From Thermothelomyces thermophilus ATCC 42464 (taxonomy: Eukaryota; Ascomycota; Sordariomycetes; Sordariales; Chaetomiaceae): DNA of 64,000 nucleotides. The notes under the pieces were generated by a model. That model made no database searches, had not been told where the DNA came from, and worked only from the letters and a program-made list of their open reading frames with translations. The stretch is from contig NC_016477.1 of the NCBI RefSeq assembly GCF_000226095.1, positions 4,030,001 to 4,094,000 on the forward strand, given 5' to 3'. Numbering within the stretch: position 1 is the first letter of the stretch; every line of letters starts with the position of its first letter. The position numbers were made by a program, and so were the translations under genes. This document shows positions 22,201 through 37,200 of the stretch, in pieces.

Positions 22201-25200
22201 CATAACCCGCTGCATCCATCTGCCATCATGAGTCTTCTCAAAGCGTGCGCGAAGCATGGAGTGGCGTTGGACGATCGAAGCGATGGCCTGCTTGATGGTT
22301 TCGACGGAAACTCGGCGGCTGACCCCCAGTGTAAAGCTTTGGTTAAACCGAGCGTTGCCGACATGCTGAACGGCTGACTTCAGATACAGCGATTGAATTG
22401 GGGACAGTGCAAAAGGCTGTTCCTCTGGCTCCTCCTTCTGTACTCGGGGAGTTGCTGACGAAGGGAGTCCCTTTGCGAGCTCGGCTAGATGGACGACCGA
22501 CTTGCATCGAAGCACATCTCGGATGGTTAGCTTGATCTTAGCATTTCGGGCCCGTGAGACGACGCCCATTGCCATGATGCTGTCTCCGCCTGTACCGATG
22601 TCAGTGAACGAGGGACTCGAACAATACTGTTAGTCAGGTCAACCTACCCAACCCAAGGAATGACTGATTGAGTTTGATGTGCTCGATGGGTAAGTCCAGT
22701 TCCTCTGCCCAGATCTGCCTCAGAAGCTGGACAGGCTCAGCAATTTCACTCACTTCCTCCTCGTCATCTCCAGGGTGGACCGCGAGACTGCGTGCGATAC
22801 GTTCGTACTCGGCGCTGTCAAGGTCCTCAACCCACTCCGTAACCCTCTTCCGGTCGAGCTGGCCCGACAGGGAACATGGCATCCTTTCGAGGACAATCCA
22901 AACTGCAGGAACCATGTAATGCGGGAGCATGTCGGCCAGGCGAGCCTGAATTTGAGAAATTTCGTCGCGGGCTCGGGCCATCACCTCAGGAGGGCCATCA
23001 AGTGGATGGCAGCCATCAGCCGCGAGGGCCATACCAGCGGGGTCGTCATCAGAAGGAACAGGAACTCTTGCCATGCTGTTTAAGGTGACGAGGCCGACGA
23101 GCTGTTTCTTGCAAGGACCCTTCTGGGGCTGCACCACAGCGGCGATGAGCACATGGCGGTCGGTCGAGAGGTGGCTTTCGATGTCTCCTAGCTCTATGCG
23201 CTGGCCGTTGGTTTTGAATTGCCCGTCACGGCGGCCAACGAACTCGATCTTCCCGTCCGACCGGTATCGGACAAGATCACCGGTGCGGTAGATCCGCGTG
23301 GGAGGGGTGACGCCTGCGAGCTGTTCCCTTGTTGCCCAAGCAGGGTGGTCGATAAAGACCTGCGATGTCTTCTCCGGGTCACCGAGATAGCCGGGGGATA
23401 CTAGCGGACCGCTGATGGCCAGCTCGCCTACGGCTCCCACGGGCGCAAGCTGGTCATTACGGCCCTCTTTGGGGTCTACGATCCACAACCGCGCTGCCGG
23501 GGTTCCGCGGCCGATGGTGGTGTGATCCCTCTCCGTCGACACATGAGGGTTGACGACAGCAAGGACGCTCGTCTCGGTGGGCCCGTAGCCGTTCATGAGC
23601 TCGACGCGGTCCGCCCAGCGGGCGACAGTTTCGTCCGTCATGGCCTCGCCGCCGCACACTAGGGTCTTCAAAGTCGAGCAGACAATGTCTGGATTGAGCA
23701 TATTGGCAACGGACGGCGTTAGGAATGCCCAGGTTGCGCGCAGTTGGGCCATTGACGTTTCCAAATTGTGGAGGCGATCGTATTCTGTTGGTACGCATAC
23801 ACAGCCGCCGATCGTGAGGGGCGCAAGGACCTCCAGAAGGGCTACATCGAAGGCAAGAGAGCAGAAGTGGAAGACGCGCGAAGACGCATCCATGTTCAAT
23901 ACGCGGGTAAACGCATCGGAGCTGCTGCAGAAGTTGCGATGGGTTATGACGACACCCTTTGGCTTTCCTGTGCCGCCCGATGTGAAAAGCACGTACGCCG
24001 TGTTTCCGGGGTTGGCGGCGGCGGGAAGCTCATGGCGATGCGACGAGGGAAGATTGCAAAGCATGGTACCATCAACCGGGAGGGACATTTTGACGTGGCC
24101 CGAGAAGCGGGAGGCGAAATCGGGGCTGCAGACGATGAGAGCGGGACTGATCGATTCCAAGACCTCCCTGTGCCAGCTTGATGGATGGGCGGGGTCTAGC
24201 GGGACAAAAGCACCACCCGCCATCAAGATACCCAACAAGACGACGACCGACCAAGCCGATCGCTCGAGGCATACGGGCACAAGTGTCTCCGGCCGGACGC
24301 CGAGCTGGCGGAGATGGAGTGCTAGGCGGGATGCATAATCGCGGATCTGGCTGTACGTCAGCTCCGCATCCCAGGCGCTGATACCAATCTGGTCGGGCTG
24401 TGCAGATGCCTGCTCCAGGAAGAGGTCATGAATGCATGCTTCCACCGCCTCTAGTTGGCTTGCACGGTTCCACCTTGCAATCAAGGACACGTCTTCGGGG
24501 CTGATGGCTTGGATGTCTCTCAGCTTGGCATCCCTGACTGCAGACTTCTCCACGAGGCGCTTGAGAACGGCTTGGAACTGATAGACAAGGCGCTTTGTAT
24601 GCCAAGGAGTGAGCACCCTCTCGTCGTAGTAGAATGTGGCCTCAATACTGTTGTCGGTAGCGGTGCACTCCAGCACAAGTGGATGGGTGAAGAAACTCTC
24701 GGTGGAGGAACCGCCTTGGAAATCCCAATCAGGGTCGTCCAAGTGTTGCTGTGACTTGTCACTTTGAGGCGTAGCAGACGAGGTGGTTTGAATGACGAGA
24801 AGATTTGTGAACTCGCAAGCCGCGAAACAGTCAGAGTCAAGCCGCTTGATGTGCTGGAGACCCAGGTGCTGATGAAGAACCAATTGGCTGGCCATCGTGT
24901 GCAAGCCTTGCAGGAACTCGTCGAGGCGCATCTCACGGTCCAGCCGCACTCGGGTCGGGACGGTGGTAAAAGTTGGTCCAGCCATTTCCTCCACCCCGGG
25001 GACGTTCACGTTGCGGCCAGCTAGCGTTTCCCCAAATACCACGTCGTCGAACCCTGTGTAAGCCGCCTGAAGAATAGCCCATGCTGCTCGAATCAAGGTG
25101 GCGGTGGTGATGTCGCCCAGAGCCCCGGTGCGGCGGATGTCGATTCTGCGAGTCTCGGCTCTGAACCTTGGAGTGTCGGACTGGCTTGCGACAGAGAACG

Positions 25201-28200
25201 GGGTTTGAGGGAAGTGAGTGATGGAAGAAGAGTCCCTAAGACGGTCTCTCCAGAAGTTTTCGGAAGCAGCGATGTTCATCCCTCTCAGGTACCGAATGAA
25301 TCCGACGTATGGGGCGCTACTCAGAGTGACTGCCTTCTGCGCTCCGGAGACAGCGTTGTTGTACACGTCCTGCACCCGTCTTGCAAGAAGACGTAGGCTC
25401 CAACCATCGTAAAGAGCGTGGTGGATGCCCCAAACAAAATGGCGGCCAGCGGGCTCGTTGACAATGGCGTATCTGGTGAGCGCACTCCCACTCCCAAGCC
25501 CCAGTGATTGTCCCTTGGCAACTGCAACCTCTAGGCTTGACTCATTGTGCCACACGATTGGCTCTGGGGCGATGACGACTTGGAGGAAACCGGATGAAGC
25601 AGTATGTGCAATTCGGGTGCGCAGAATATCAGTCTCGTCAACAACGACCTGCCAGGACGCCTTGAAGCGATGCAAATCGATATTGTCTGGAAGGGCAAGC
25701 GTGTTCACCGCAACGTAAGCGCCCGCCTGCTTGCTGGCGAGTGTGACGAGACCTTCCTGAAGCGGGCTGCAGGGGTACATGTCCTGAATGTTGCTGCGAG
25801 GGATCCCGCACAGAGCGGAAACTTCCTCCAGAAGATCGTTGAGCTTGGAGCGGGCTATCAGATCGAAAGGCTTGAGTTCCAGCTCGGGCGCAGCCACCGC
25901 CCCCAGACCGTCACAGGCCCGAGCCATGTCGGCGAGGACGGGCTTCTCAAAGATGTCCAGGATAGTCAGGTTCATCTTGTGGGCACGGGCGGCTCCAACA
26001 AGACGCATCGCCGTAAGTGAATCACCGCCTAGACGGAAGAAGCTGTCTTCGGGACCAACAGAGCCGGTTGGGAGTCCTAGCACTGACTCCCACAGACTCT
26101 GGAGCTTCTTCTCCGTCTCGTTGCCTGGTTCTCTGTGCTTGGTGTCGGCGGGGGCAGCGCAGAGCCTGTATCCTGACACAACGTCACGGCTCGCCTCCTC
26201 AACTGCTCGGCGGAGTTGTCGTCGGTCGAGCTTGCCCGCTGACGTCCAGGGCATGGCCGAGACAGGGATGAAGAGCTGCGGTACCATATAAGATGGCAAG
26301 TGTGCGGAAACATGTGTCTCGACAGCCAGCGCGAGTTTGCGGGTCGACTCGTTCATTGGTAATAATGAGAAGCTCGGTGCGGAGGCTTCTGTACTTGGCA
26401 AGCTGAAGAAGAGCGCAAGTGCCTTGGTTGTAGAGCGACCGGTGGATGGCGACAAAACCTCGACGGCAGATTGCGCATCGTCTGGTAGGCCACTTCGGCA
26501 GTGGAATTCGATCTCGCCCAGCTCGATGCGTCTGCCGTTCAACTTGATCTGTGTGTCCTTGCGCGAGATATACGAGATGGACCCGTCCGAGTTGTAACGC
26601 ACGAGATCGCCTGTCCTGTACATTCTGTTTCCATCACGCCACATTGACCGGGGGAATCCGGGAAGGTTCTTCCACTCCGGCGATTGGATGAAGGACTTCT
26701 CGGTCTGCTCCTTGTTGTTGAGATAACCGCGAGCTACGAGGCGGCCCTCAACCACCAGCTCTCCGACGGCGCCGATTGGTACGAGGCGATTGTAGTTCTC
26801 TGGATCGACGACCCAGACGCGGCCGCCAACGGCAGTGCCGATGTTAGACCGGTCGGCGTTGTGTACACGGCGAGACTCATCCACCTTTGTGCTTGTAGTC
26901 GCCACCACGGAGCACTCTGTTGGCCCATAGGCATTGACCAGGGCGCACCGCGTACCCCACCTCTCGATGTGACCCGCGGCCATAGCCTCTCCGCCTGTGA
27001 CGAGGGTCTTGAGGCATGGAACGCTCTCAGGCTTGACAGTGCTGGCCACAGACGGTGTAAGAAGGGTCCAGGTAACATCCATGTTGCGAATCACTGCGGC
27101 CAGATCGTTCAACCTGGCCTCGTCGGAGGGCACACAGACGCAACCACCAACGAGGAGGCACGAGAGGGTCTCCATGATACTTGCGTCGAAGGTGTAAGAG
27201 GCGAATTGCAAGACGCGAGAGTCCGAATGCATGAACATGGCTTTGGCATGAGCAAGAGCTCCGGTACAGAAGGCGGCGTGCTCAATGACGGTGCCCTTGG
27301 GCTTCCCTGTCGTTCCGGAGGTGAAGATGACGTAGGCCGGATTGGAAGGTTTGACCGTGGACCTGAATGGGGTAACCCCCGAGTTTGCTGCCCTTTCGAG
27401 GAGTGAGATGGACCTGGCGTCGACCACGAAGACCTTGCCCGCGACATTGTTCATCTTTGCGTTGTGTTCTGGGGAGCAGAGCACGATCTCGGCATTGACA
27501 TCCTGGATGAGCTGCCGAAGGCGGCTCTCCGGATGGCTGTGGTCCAGGTTGACGAAGGCACCACCTGCTTTCAGGACCGCGAGTTGTGCGATCACAGTCC
27601 AGGCCGACTTCTCGAAACAGAGCGGAACAAACACTTCTGGCCCAACTCCGCCCTCGGACACCAGGTACCGTGCCAGGGCGGTTGCGGCTCGATCCAGTTC
27701 GCGATAGGTAAATGATGCATCCCATCCGCATACGGCAAGGGTTGAGGCCGGACGGTTGAAAGCGTGCTGTTCGATAATTTCGTGCACGCAACGCTCGACA
27801 CGGGGGAGCTCGTAGTCGTTCCAGGAGCGTATCTTGTCAACTCCTGCGCGGCCAACGAGATCTAGTTCTCCCACGGTGCGATCGTCCGCACCATTGCCGA
27901 CCAGGTCCTTCAAGGCCTGCTCAAAAGTGGCAGCGACGTTCTTGATCTGAGCATCCGACACGACGTTCCTCCAGTAGCTGAAGTGAACTTCGACTGCCTT
28001 TTCTGTCGCCTCGACATTGACAGCAACAGCAAACTCGCTTGGGTCCTCGGCATTAAGAACGCGGTAACGCAGGGTGGGTTGAGGGGAGTGCCGTTCGCCG
28101 ACGTGACCGGCCTCGATGCGTTTCTGGTACGTGAAGCCGGTATTGAACAACACCGCGCCTGGGAGCCCGAGCTCATGCTGCATCTCAGCCAGGGAGCAGC

Positions 28201-31200
28201 TCTGGTGAGCAAGGGCATCGGTGAGGTCTGTCCGCATGGTGTCGAGCGCCTCCGCAACCTCGGTCTCAGGGGAGACGTGAAGGCGGCAGACAAGCATGTT
28301 GATGAAGGCGCCCACGGCGTTCTCGATGTTTGCAACAGGAATGTCTCGGCCCGATGCCAGGTAGCCGAAGATGACCTCGTCTGCGCCAGTGTACGCGCGC
28401 AGCACGAGGGCCCATACGAACTGCAACAGCATGGATACGGTGATGCCAGAGCTGCCGCAGTACTCGTTCAACTGGGACATGCCGTCGAAGGTGATAACAT
28501 GCTCACCAAGCGACGGTCGCTCCGAAGAGGCGCCATCGGCAAGCGAGGGGAAGATACAAGGCTCAGCCCCGCCCAGGTAGTTCTTCCAGTACCGAACGCT
28601 CTGGCTTCGTGGCTGAGACTGAATATGGGCAATGTACTCGCGATAGGGCGGCACTGGTTTGCTGACTGCACTCTTCCCGTACGCGTCCATCAAGTCGTTA
28701 AGGAGGATTGGCATTGACGAACCGTCAGAGATGGCGTGGCTAATCTCCAGTCTGCAGAAGATATGCCCCGTCTGGCTTCGGCAAACGGTCAGGTAATGGG
28801 GTGGTTTCTTTTCTCGATAATCCATGCTCTTAACGGTTCGGAGCTTGTGAAGAGCCTCTTCGTCTGTGCTGCTCTCGAGTAGCTGAGTTCTTCCCGGCGC
28901 ACTGCGAAGGACGACCTGGTCCATCAAACTCTCGTCACCCACTGTGTCAACAAAGATGGTCCTCAAAGTCGAGTGTCGCCGGATAACGGATTGCCAGGCA
29001 TCAAGCAGCTGCTCAAGGTCGATGCTCGCGCCATTCGAGGGTTCGACTTGGAAGATGGCCTTGTACCCATACTTTTCGGGGTCACGCATTTGACTGATCA
29101 GTAAGCCTCGCTGCATGGGAGAGCAAGGATAGACATCCTCGACGTCAGAGAGGCAGACTCCGGCATCTCGAAGTCTCTGATCGAGGTTCTCGATGCCGTA
29201 GTAGGCGAGGGGCAGGAGAGGAAACGCGCTGAGGGTCTTCTCCGGCGTGTGTTGCATCAACCTCGCCGGGGCGTCCTGGAGGAGAGATCGGCACTCTTCT
29301 ACCCATTTCCTGAGCGACTCCTGGTGCTTCATGTGCTTGTTGTGCACGAAAGAAAGCTTCATCCGTCCGCCAACGACCACAGCCGATACCTCGACTAGCG
29401 CAAGGCGACGTACGTCCTTGCCAATGTCCGATGAGGTGTTCACGCCCTGTCCGATGCCGTCGTCAAGAGGCTGGAGGAAGGTGTCGGTCCGGCTCAATTG
29501 TTGCATCTGTCCTAGGTAATTGAAAACAACCTCGACTGGCCAGCCAAGGTCGTACTCCTCGCGGCCTTCGGACGTAAGCAGACGATAGGCGAAGTAAGGC
29601 CGTCCTTTCCCAGCCAGGCGTTGCCTGTAGTCCTTAACCCACCGGATGGCGGCGAGGATGTCATCGTCTGCCAGATCAGTTATTAGCAAAGTTCGTTGCG
29701 GGCCCTGACTTTGACTTCAATCGGCGGAGCTTACCGGAAGATGCCTCGTCTGGGAGATGGACTGGGTAGAGGGTGGTGAACCACCCGACCGTGCGGGAGA
29801 GATCGATCATGTCGTCCCAGGCTTCTCGACCGTGACCTTCGTTGTAGATTGTGGGCACTCCTCGGCGACCACCAGTGGCATTCCGGAATGATTGAAGGAG
29901 AGCTGCGAGGAGGACGTCAAGAACGTCCGTCTGCAAAGGAGCGTGGCACTCAGGACCCAATAGCGAGGCAGTCGTATCGTAGTCGAGCTCAATGTCTCCT
30001 GTGGGAATGGCGTCGTCATGGACGTTCGGAAAGCCGGCCATTCCCCAATATTCCAAGTCGATGGTTGACGCCTCGTGATGGGGAAGGAGGGAGCTGCCAT
30101 TCTTCTCCATCTGTGCTAGCTCCGACTGCTTCCTGGTCCAGGTTTGGAAGGATAACGACGTAGAAGGCTTCATGGTCCCAGTGGCAAGGAAGTCCTCGAG
30201 GTCTTGGAGCAAGATACCCCATGACACGACGTCGACGACCAGGTGATGAATTGTGATGAAGACGTAGACCTCTTTGCTGTCCTTCCCAATAACACACCAG
30301 TCGGCTGCCAACAGCGGCCCCTTTTTAAAGTCCAGCGCAGCTTGAGAGTTCTGGATGCGCCTGTCTATGCGACTTGCGTTTCCGATGACGTGCGTCTTGA
30401 AACGGTAAGAACCAGCGACATCAGAAGTGATTCGCTGGCGCCAGTTGCCTGCGCCGTCGCGACGGAACCGTGATCGGAGCATCGAGTGTGTCTCAACCAA
30501 GGCGTGCAGACCGCGCCCGAGCTCGTGGGGGCTGGTATTCTTGGCTAGTCGAAGTAGCACGCTCTGGTTGAACCGCATGTCGGGTTGGTCGTGAGATTTC
30601 CCATGATGTGCCGGGTACATCGCCTCAAAATACAGCTGCTGGATGGGCGACGGGTCAAATTCGTAATGATCCTCGCCGGTGGCTGTAGTTTTTCTTGCGT
30701 TCGACTGTTGCGTATCGGCAAGGCCGGCCTTGAGGGCGAGCTCATGGACGGACTTGCTGCTGATGATGTCCGGGACAGCGACGCGGATGCCCTGGGCCCG
30801 ACACTTGGCCATGACTTGCATGGCGGTAATGCTGTCGCCCCCAAGATGCAGGAAAGAGACATTCTGACCAACCCTTTCTGGAGCGACATTAAGTACCTGA
30901 CTCCAGATCGACTTGAGACGCTCGTCAATGGGGACGGCGGTATACGAGGGTGTAGCTTTGGTCATCTGGGCTTGTCCGGCAGAATGGGCAGCATTGATCT
31001 TGTCTAGCGTTTCTTCGCTGATTCCTTCCACAAATCTAGCCACGCTGTTGCGGTCAAGTTTTCCGGATGGCAGGAGAGGGATGGATTCAACCACCATCCA
31101 AGTTGAGGGGACCATGTACGCCGGCAGCTTCTCTCTTAGCCTGTCCTGGACCTTGTCCACTACCGAAGCGGCTTCCTTCGAAGTGACCAGATCCAGATTG

Positions 31201-34200
31201 CCGGAGCTGCTGCCGGCGAATTCTCGAAGGGATAACACCGCGACCAGACGGTTGGCACAAGGGCCGGTCTTTGGTAGAAGAACAAGAGCGTGGCGAACGG
31301 CGTTATCGGAAACGAGGTGGTGGATGATCTCATCGAGCTCGAGCCGTTGGCCGTTGAGCTTGGCCTGAGAGTTATCTTTGCGGCCCATATATGCCATCTC
31401 GCCCAAGACATCGTCGCATATCCGTACTAGGTCACCGGTCTTGTACATCCGACGCGGGGCTGCCGGCTGCATGTCGGAATAGCGCGTGGCATCATCCAGC
31501 GCCCACTTGGGATTCTCGATAAAGACCTCGCGAGTCTTGGCTTCATTCTTGAGGTATCCGTCCGAGAGAGTGGGCCCTTCAACCAGCAGCTCACCGACAG
31601 AACCAACTGGTGCAAGACGGTCGTGGTTCTGCGGATCAACAATCCAGCAGCGGCCGAGTCCCCTCCCAAGGTTCGCTGGATTGGACCATGGCCGCATCCG
31701 GGGGTTCACAGTCGCCACGACGGCGCACTCGCTGGGACCGTATGCGTTGACGAGGTTCACCTTGTCGGCCCATGTCTCAAGGTGGCTCTTGGACATGGCC
31801 TCGCCGCCGAGGATCAAGGTCTTCAGGTGTGGCACGCTGGCGGGCTCGAGGACGCGGGCGAAGGAGGGCGTAAGGAGCGTCATGGTGACTCCCATCTGCT
31901 CCATGACGGCCGCGATGTTGCCGTTTGTGCGGTCTTCATCGCGGGGGACACAGACGGTACCGCCAAGCATGAGCGTCGTCAGGATTTCGACGAGGGAGGC
32001 ATCGAAGGTGTAAGAAGCGAACTGCAGGAAGCGGAACGGCGGCGTCATGAGCATTGCTGGGCCGTGGGCCGCAGCGCCGGAGCAGAACGCCGTATGAGAG
32101 ACTGTGCATGGTGGTTAGTTGGATAGTCGAGAACAATCCCCAGCCCGCTGGGTATGTGGGCAAGTCAGGTAAGCAAGGTATGGCGGCAGTGGCCGATTGT
32201 TGGAAGAAGAATGCTATTTCCGATGAGGTGTAGGAAGCCTGGGAAAGGGCGCGCATTCAGTGGACCAGGGCAGCTCCCGGGGGCAGGTACCACTGTGGGG
32301 GTAGATGCCGCAATATTCGGGAGTGCACCCGACGCAGTAGTTGAGATGAATCACGCACCACCGCCACCGAGACGACAGGATGGGCAAAAAAAAAAAAAAA
32401 TAGTAAGAAAACTGCGCTTACTGATGGTCCCTTTTGGCTTCCCCGTCGTTCCAGACGTGAAGATGACATATGCCGGATCGCATGGTCGACAGGCTTCTCT
32501 CAGTTAGCAGCTTCCTTTCTTTTCCTTTGATTCCAGTTTCATGGCCGTGATTTCAAGGCAGCTAGCCCTTCAGGAAACTTTTCAACGCAGAAAGCGATGC
32601 GTTTGCATCGCCCAGCGAAGAAGGGAAGAATAAAGAAGTTAACGCACCTCCTGTCTTAGGGACTGGCCGAGACGCCCGCTCCAGCGCTTTCAGATTTGCG
32701 AGGTCAACTGGCACAACAGTTCTGACGACCTCGGCGCACAGAGACTGATACTTTGGCGAGCACAACACTACTTTTGCATCGCAATCGCCGACAATCTCGC
32801 GTAACCGAGCAACAGGATGCGCAGGATCCAGCGGCACAAACGCAGCACCGGCCTTAAGTACAGCGAGGATAGCGACGACGGCAAAGGTTGACTTTTCAAA
32901 GCAGAACGGAACGAACCTGCTGCCGTTAGCGCCGACGCCCTTTGACATGAGCTCGCCTGCTAGCGCGGTCGAAAGCGCGTCCAGCTCGCCGGTGGACAGG
33001 GTCGCGTCCCACCCGACCACCGCCGGTTCAGAAGCGCCCCGACGAGCCATCTGATCGCCAATCAAGTCGTGGATGAGCCTCTCGACCAGCGGCCCGGGGA
33101 TCTTGTTCCAGCCCCTGAGCGTTGCTTTATCCTCCGGGCTGAGCAGCTCCATGTCCCCGACTTTGACGCTCTGAGCCTGGGGCGCAGACAGACGCGGCAG
33201 AATCCAGTCAAACTGCCCGAGCATCCGTATGACTTGCCACTGCGGCACCACATCGGCATCGAAGATGGCACGCATCTGGATCTCCTCGACACCATTGCCG
33301 CCCCGACCGAACGTGCACGTCACGTTGAGCGGAAGGCTGAAGAAGTCAGACCCCTGAGCCGTCCCTCCGCCAGTCATTTCGCTCCACAGACCGCTTTCGG
33401 GGACTTCGTCGGCCATGTCGATGACGAGGAGGTTCTTGAAGTCGCATGCCGCCGCCACGGCGGGGCCCAGGGCTCGGATGCGCTGCAAGCCGGCAAACTG
33501 GTGCGGGACGGCATCGTTCAGCTGCTTCTGCACGTCAACGAGCAGCTGCTGCACGCTCATGGCTCGGTCGATGTGGACGCGCCGCGGGACCGACGCCAGC
33601 GTCGGGCCGATCATGTCCGCGATGCCCGCGACGGGAATGTCGCGCCCGTTGAGGATCTCGCCGAAGACGACGTCGTCCGAGGACGCGTAAATCGACACGA
33701 CCAGCGCCCATGCCGCGCGCAAGAGGGAGGACATGCTCAAGTTGCTGCCCTTGCGCTTGGCGAAGCGTACGGACCGAGTCACCTGGCTCGTCGCCTGCAC
33801 GCGGTGTCCGGGATGCGGGAGCTGCGGGAAGTGAGCGGCGCCGGGTGCGGAGAGCTTTTCGGTCCAGAAGGCGTCCGAGGCGGAGGCGTCAAGTGACGAC
33901 ACGTGTTCCACGAAGCGGGAGTAGCTTGGTGTTGGGATGACAGGCGCCTTTGGGTGCTGGTACCTCGCCTCGACCCGGCCCAGCAGTGTTGGAAGACTCC
34001 ATCCGTCATAGACAGCGTGGTGCGAGGTCCAAACGAACGTCGGCTGCACGCTGTTCTCATCGATGATGGTGTATCGAGAAAGGATGCCACCATCGTGCGG
34101 TGGGAGATGACGGTGCGTCTCGGGAAGGCTGTTGGCACTTGCCGCTGTGTCCCAACTGATATCACCGCGAACAACGACTTGCAAAAACCCGATGTTCTCG

Positions 34201-37200
34201 ACAAAGACTACGCGGGTCCGGAGAATTGCCTCCGAGTCTACAACGTCCTGCCATGCCTTCTTGAACCTTGCCAGGTCGACGCCAACAGGCAGCCGGTAGA
34301 AGTTGACGGCCACATACGCGCCAGGCTGTCTTTGAGACGCGGCTACAAGGCCCGCCTGCAAAGGGGTGCAGGGTAAGATGTCTTCGATTGAATCAACATC
34401 GATGCAGCAGATGGATGCCACTGAGTGCTGTAGTTCTTGCAGGCTCATCGAAGCCATGTCCTTGAGTAGGGAGAATGGAGGAGTCGGACCCGGGAGAGGC
34501 TCGTCGGCGACGGGACTGTCTGCGGAGCCGCCCCCATTCGTGGTCACAGCATCCATACCTCTTCCCGTGGCTGTCTTTGCCATGTCGGAAAGCTTTGGCG
34601 ACTGAAAGATGCTAGCTGCGGCTAGGACAATGCCTCTCTGTCGTGCTGCAGCAGCCAGGCGCATAGCTCCCACCGAGTCGCCGCCCTGGGTGAAGAAATT
34701 GTCGTCTGCTGTGATGGACTCCGCCGGCAGGTTGAGAACGGATGCCCAGAGCTCTTGCAACTGCTTCTCCATTGGCGTTTCCGGTGCACGACCGCCACCA
34801 GTCGCAGCCCCGAGACGATAGTCAGCGATGCTGCCTGATAGCTCTTGAGCCATGGTTCGCAAGCAGCGGCGGTCTAGCTTGCCCGATGAGGTGAGCGGCA
34901 TCCTGGAGACGGGGAGGAACAGGCTTGGAACCATATAGGACGCCACACGTGCCATCAGGGCGGCAGCCATGGTTTGGGCAAAGGAGCAGAACTCCGGGTC
35001 CATAGGGAGAATGCGGGCCTCCTCCGTTCGATCCGGTGAGAGGCAGACGAAGACTGCCAGTGCCTTCTTGGTTCGCCCCGGAGTCACCAGCTCGACAGAG
35101 GACTGCGCTGTGGCCGGCAGAATGGTCTTGACATGATGCTCAATCTCTCCCAGCTCTATCCGTTGTCCGTGCAACTTGACCTGAGTGTCTTTGCGGCCAA
35201 GATAAACCAGCGATCCATCAGAGTTGTATCGCACGAGGTCGCCAGTCTTGTACATCCTCCGCAGCCCCTTCTCAGTGTGGTATGGATCCTCTTTCGCCCA
35301 CTTCGGCATCTGAATGAACGCCTTGGCCGTCTCGACGGGTCTGTTGAGATACCCTCGAGCAAGAATAGGACCCTCGATGAGCAGCTCGCCCACGCACCCG
35401 ACAGGCACAAGCCGGTCATGGTCTTTGGGGTCCACGACCCACGATACACTCCCGACGCTGGTACCAATGTTACTAACGTCACCATTTTGGTCGAGGTGCA
35501 GCTTGTGCGTCGCGTTGATGGAGCATTCGCTCGGGCCGTATTGGTTGTGCACGGGCACGACGCCTCCCCATGCGTCCAACACCTCGCGCGTCAGGGCCTC
35601 GCCGCCGACACAGAGGCCACGAATCTTTGGCACCTGCTCCGGCCGCAGCATCGCCGCGACGGTTGGCGTCAGATCCATAAAGTTAGCGTCGAGCTTGTCG
35701 ATTGCCCCCGGCAGGTTCCCTAGCCTGTCCTCTTCGGAGGGTACGCATACACAGCCGCCGTGGATCAATGTTGTGAACATCTCCTCGATGCTGTTGTCGA
35801 ATGTGTGTGTCGCGAATTGGAGGAAACGGGTGTGCGGCCCAATGCCCAGGGCCGAGCCATGTGCAAGACAACTTGACACGAGGGCCTGGTGACAGAGAAC
35901 GACTCCCTTGGGCTTGCCAGTGCTACCCGAGGTGAACATGACGAAGGCGGGGTTCTCGGGCGTGACCCCGGACGGTATCTCTTCGGTGCCCGACACCGAA
36001 GGGAGTTGGGCTAGCAGTCCGGGCCCAGTGGCCACTACGTGCGGTACCATAGCCTCAAACAACATGGCGCGGGCCTCGGATGCAACGACAACTCGAGCGC
36101 CCGCATCGATTACCTTCCCCTCGAGGGCGGAGGCGGGGTGAGTGGCATCGAGAGGCACCACACCGCCGCCTGCCTTGAGCACCGCAAGCATTGAGATGGT
36201 AGTCCAGGCAGACTTGTCAAAACATACGGGAACGAGGGCCTCAGGACAAACCCCCAATTTGACGAGGTGCCGGGCTAGTCGATTGGCCAAGTTGTTCATC
36301 TCCTCGTACGTGAAATCCCCGTCCCAACCACGTATGGCCTGGGCTTTTGGACGGAGGGCCACCTGCTTCTCCACCATACGGTGCATGCAGTCAAAGGTAG
36401 TGGCTGGCATCTTGGCATTCCATGACCAGATGTCCTTTTTGGTTGAATCATGGACGTTGTCCAGCTGGGAGATTGGAACCTCGGCGTTCTCGGCGATATT
36501 TTGCAGGGCCTGGATGAAGGTTGCCGTGACGTGCCGGGCTTGAGCGCTGGACACGGCGTCGGTCCAGTAGTCGAGGTCGATTGCAGCCTTTCCATCGTTG
36601 TCTATCTCGATGTTGAGCGAGATGGGGTACTCTGTCGGGTCGTGGATCGCCGCTATGTCCTCGCACACTAGTGAGCCTTTTGATGCATTCGGCTTCGGTT
36701 CCAGGCGGCGGTATGAGATGCAGGTGTTGAACAGAGCCATACCGCCCGGCATGTTAAGAGCGTGCTGAACTTCGGCCAGCGAGGTTTGAGCGTAGGGGTT
36801 ACAATCGAGCTGGTCTCTTTGCACAGCCTCAAGAAGACGCATCAGAGAGGGCTGATCGTCTCCTACACCACCGAGTTTGACCCGCTGGGTAGCCATGTTG
36901 ATGAAGGGGCCAACAGCATCCTGGGAGCACTCAAGAGCAGCATCGCGGCCAGAAACGAGGTAGCCGAAGCAGACATCGTCGCTGCCAGTGTAACACGCAA
37001 GCGTCAAGGCCCAGGCGGCATGGAGGGCATTGGGCAGGGTGAACCCCGTCCTGGTGCAGAAGCCATGCAACGCAGCCAACCCGGGAACCTCAACACGAAG
37101 CGTGCACAACTCCCTCTTCTCCTCTGGCACATCGATGCCGTCGTTAAGAACAGGGAAGTGACACGGCTCGACGCCAGAGAGGTAATCCTTCCAGAATGCG

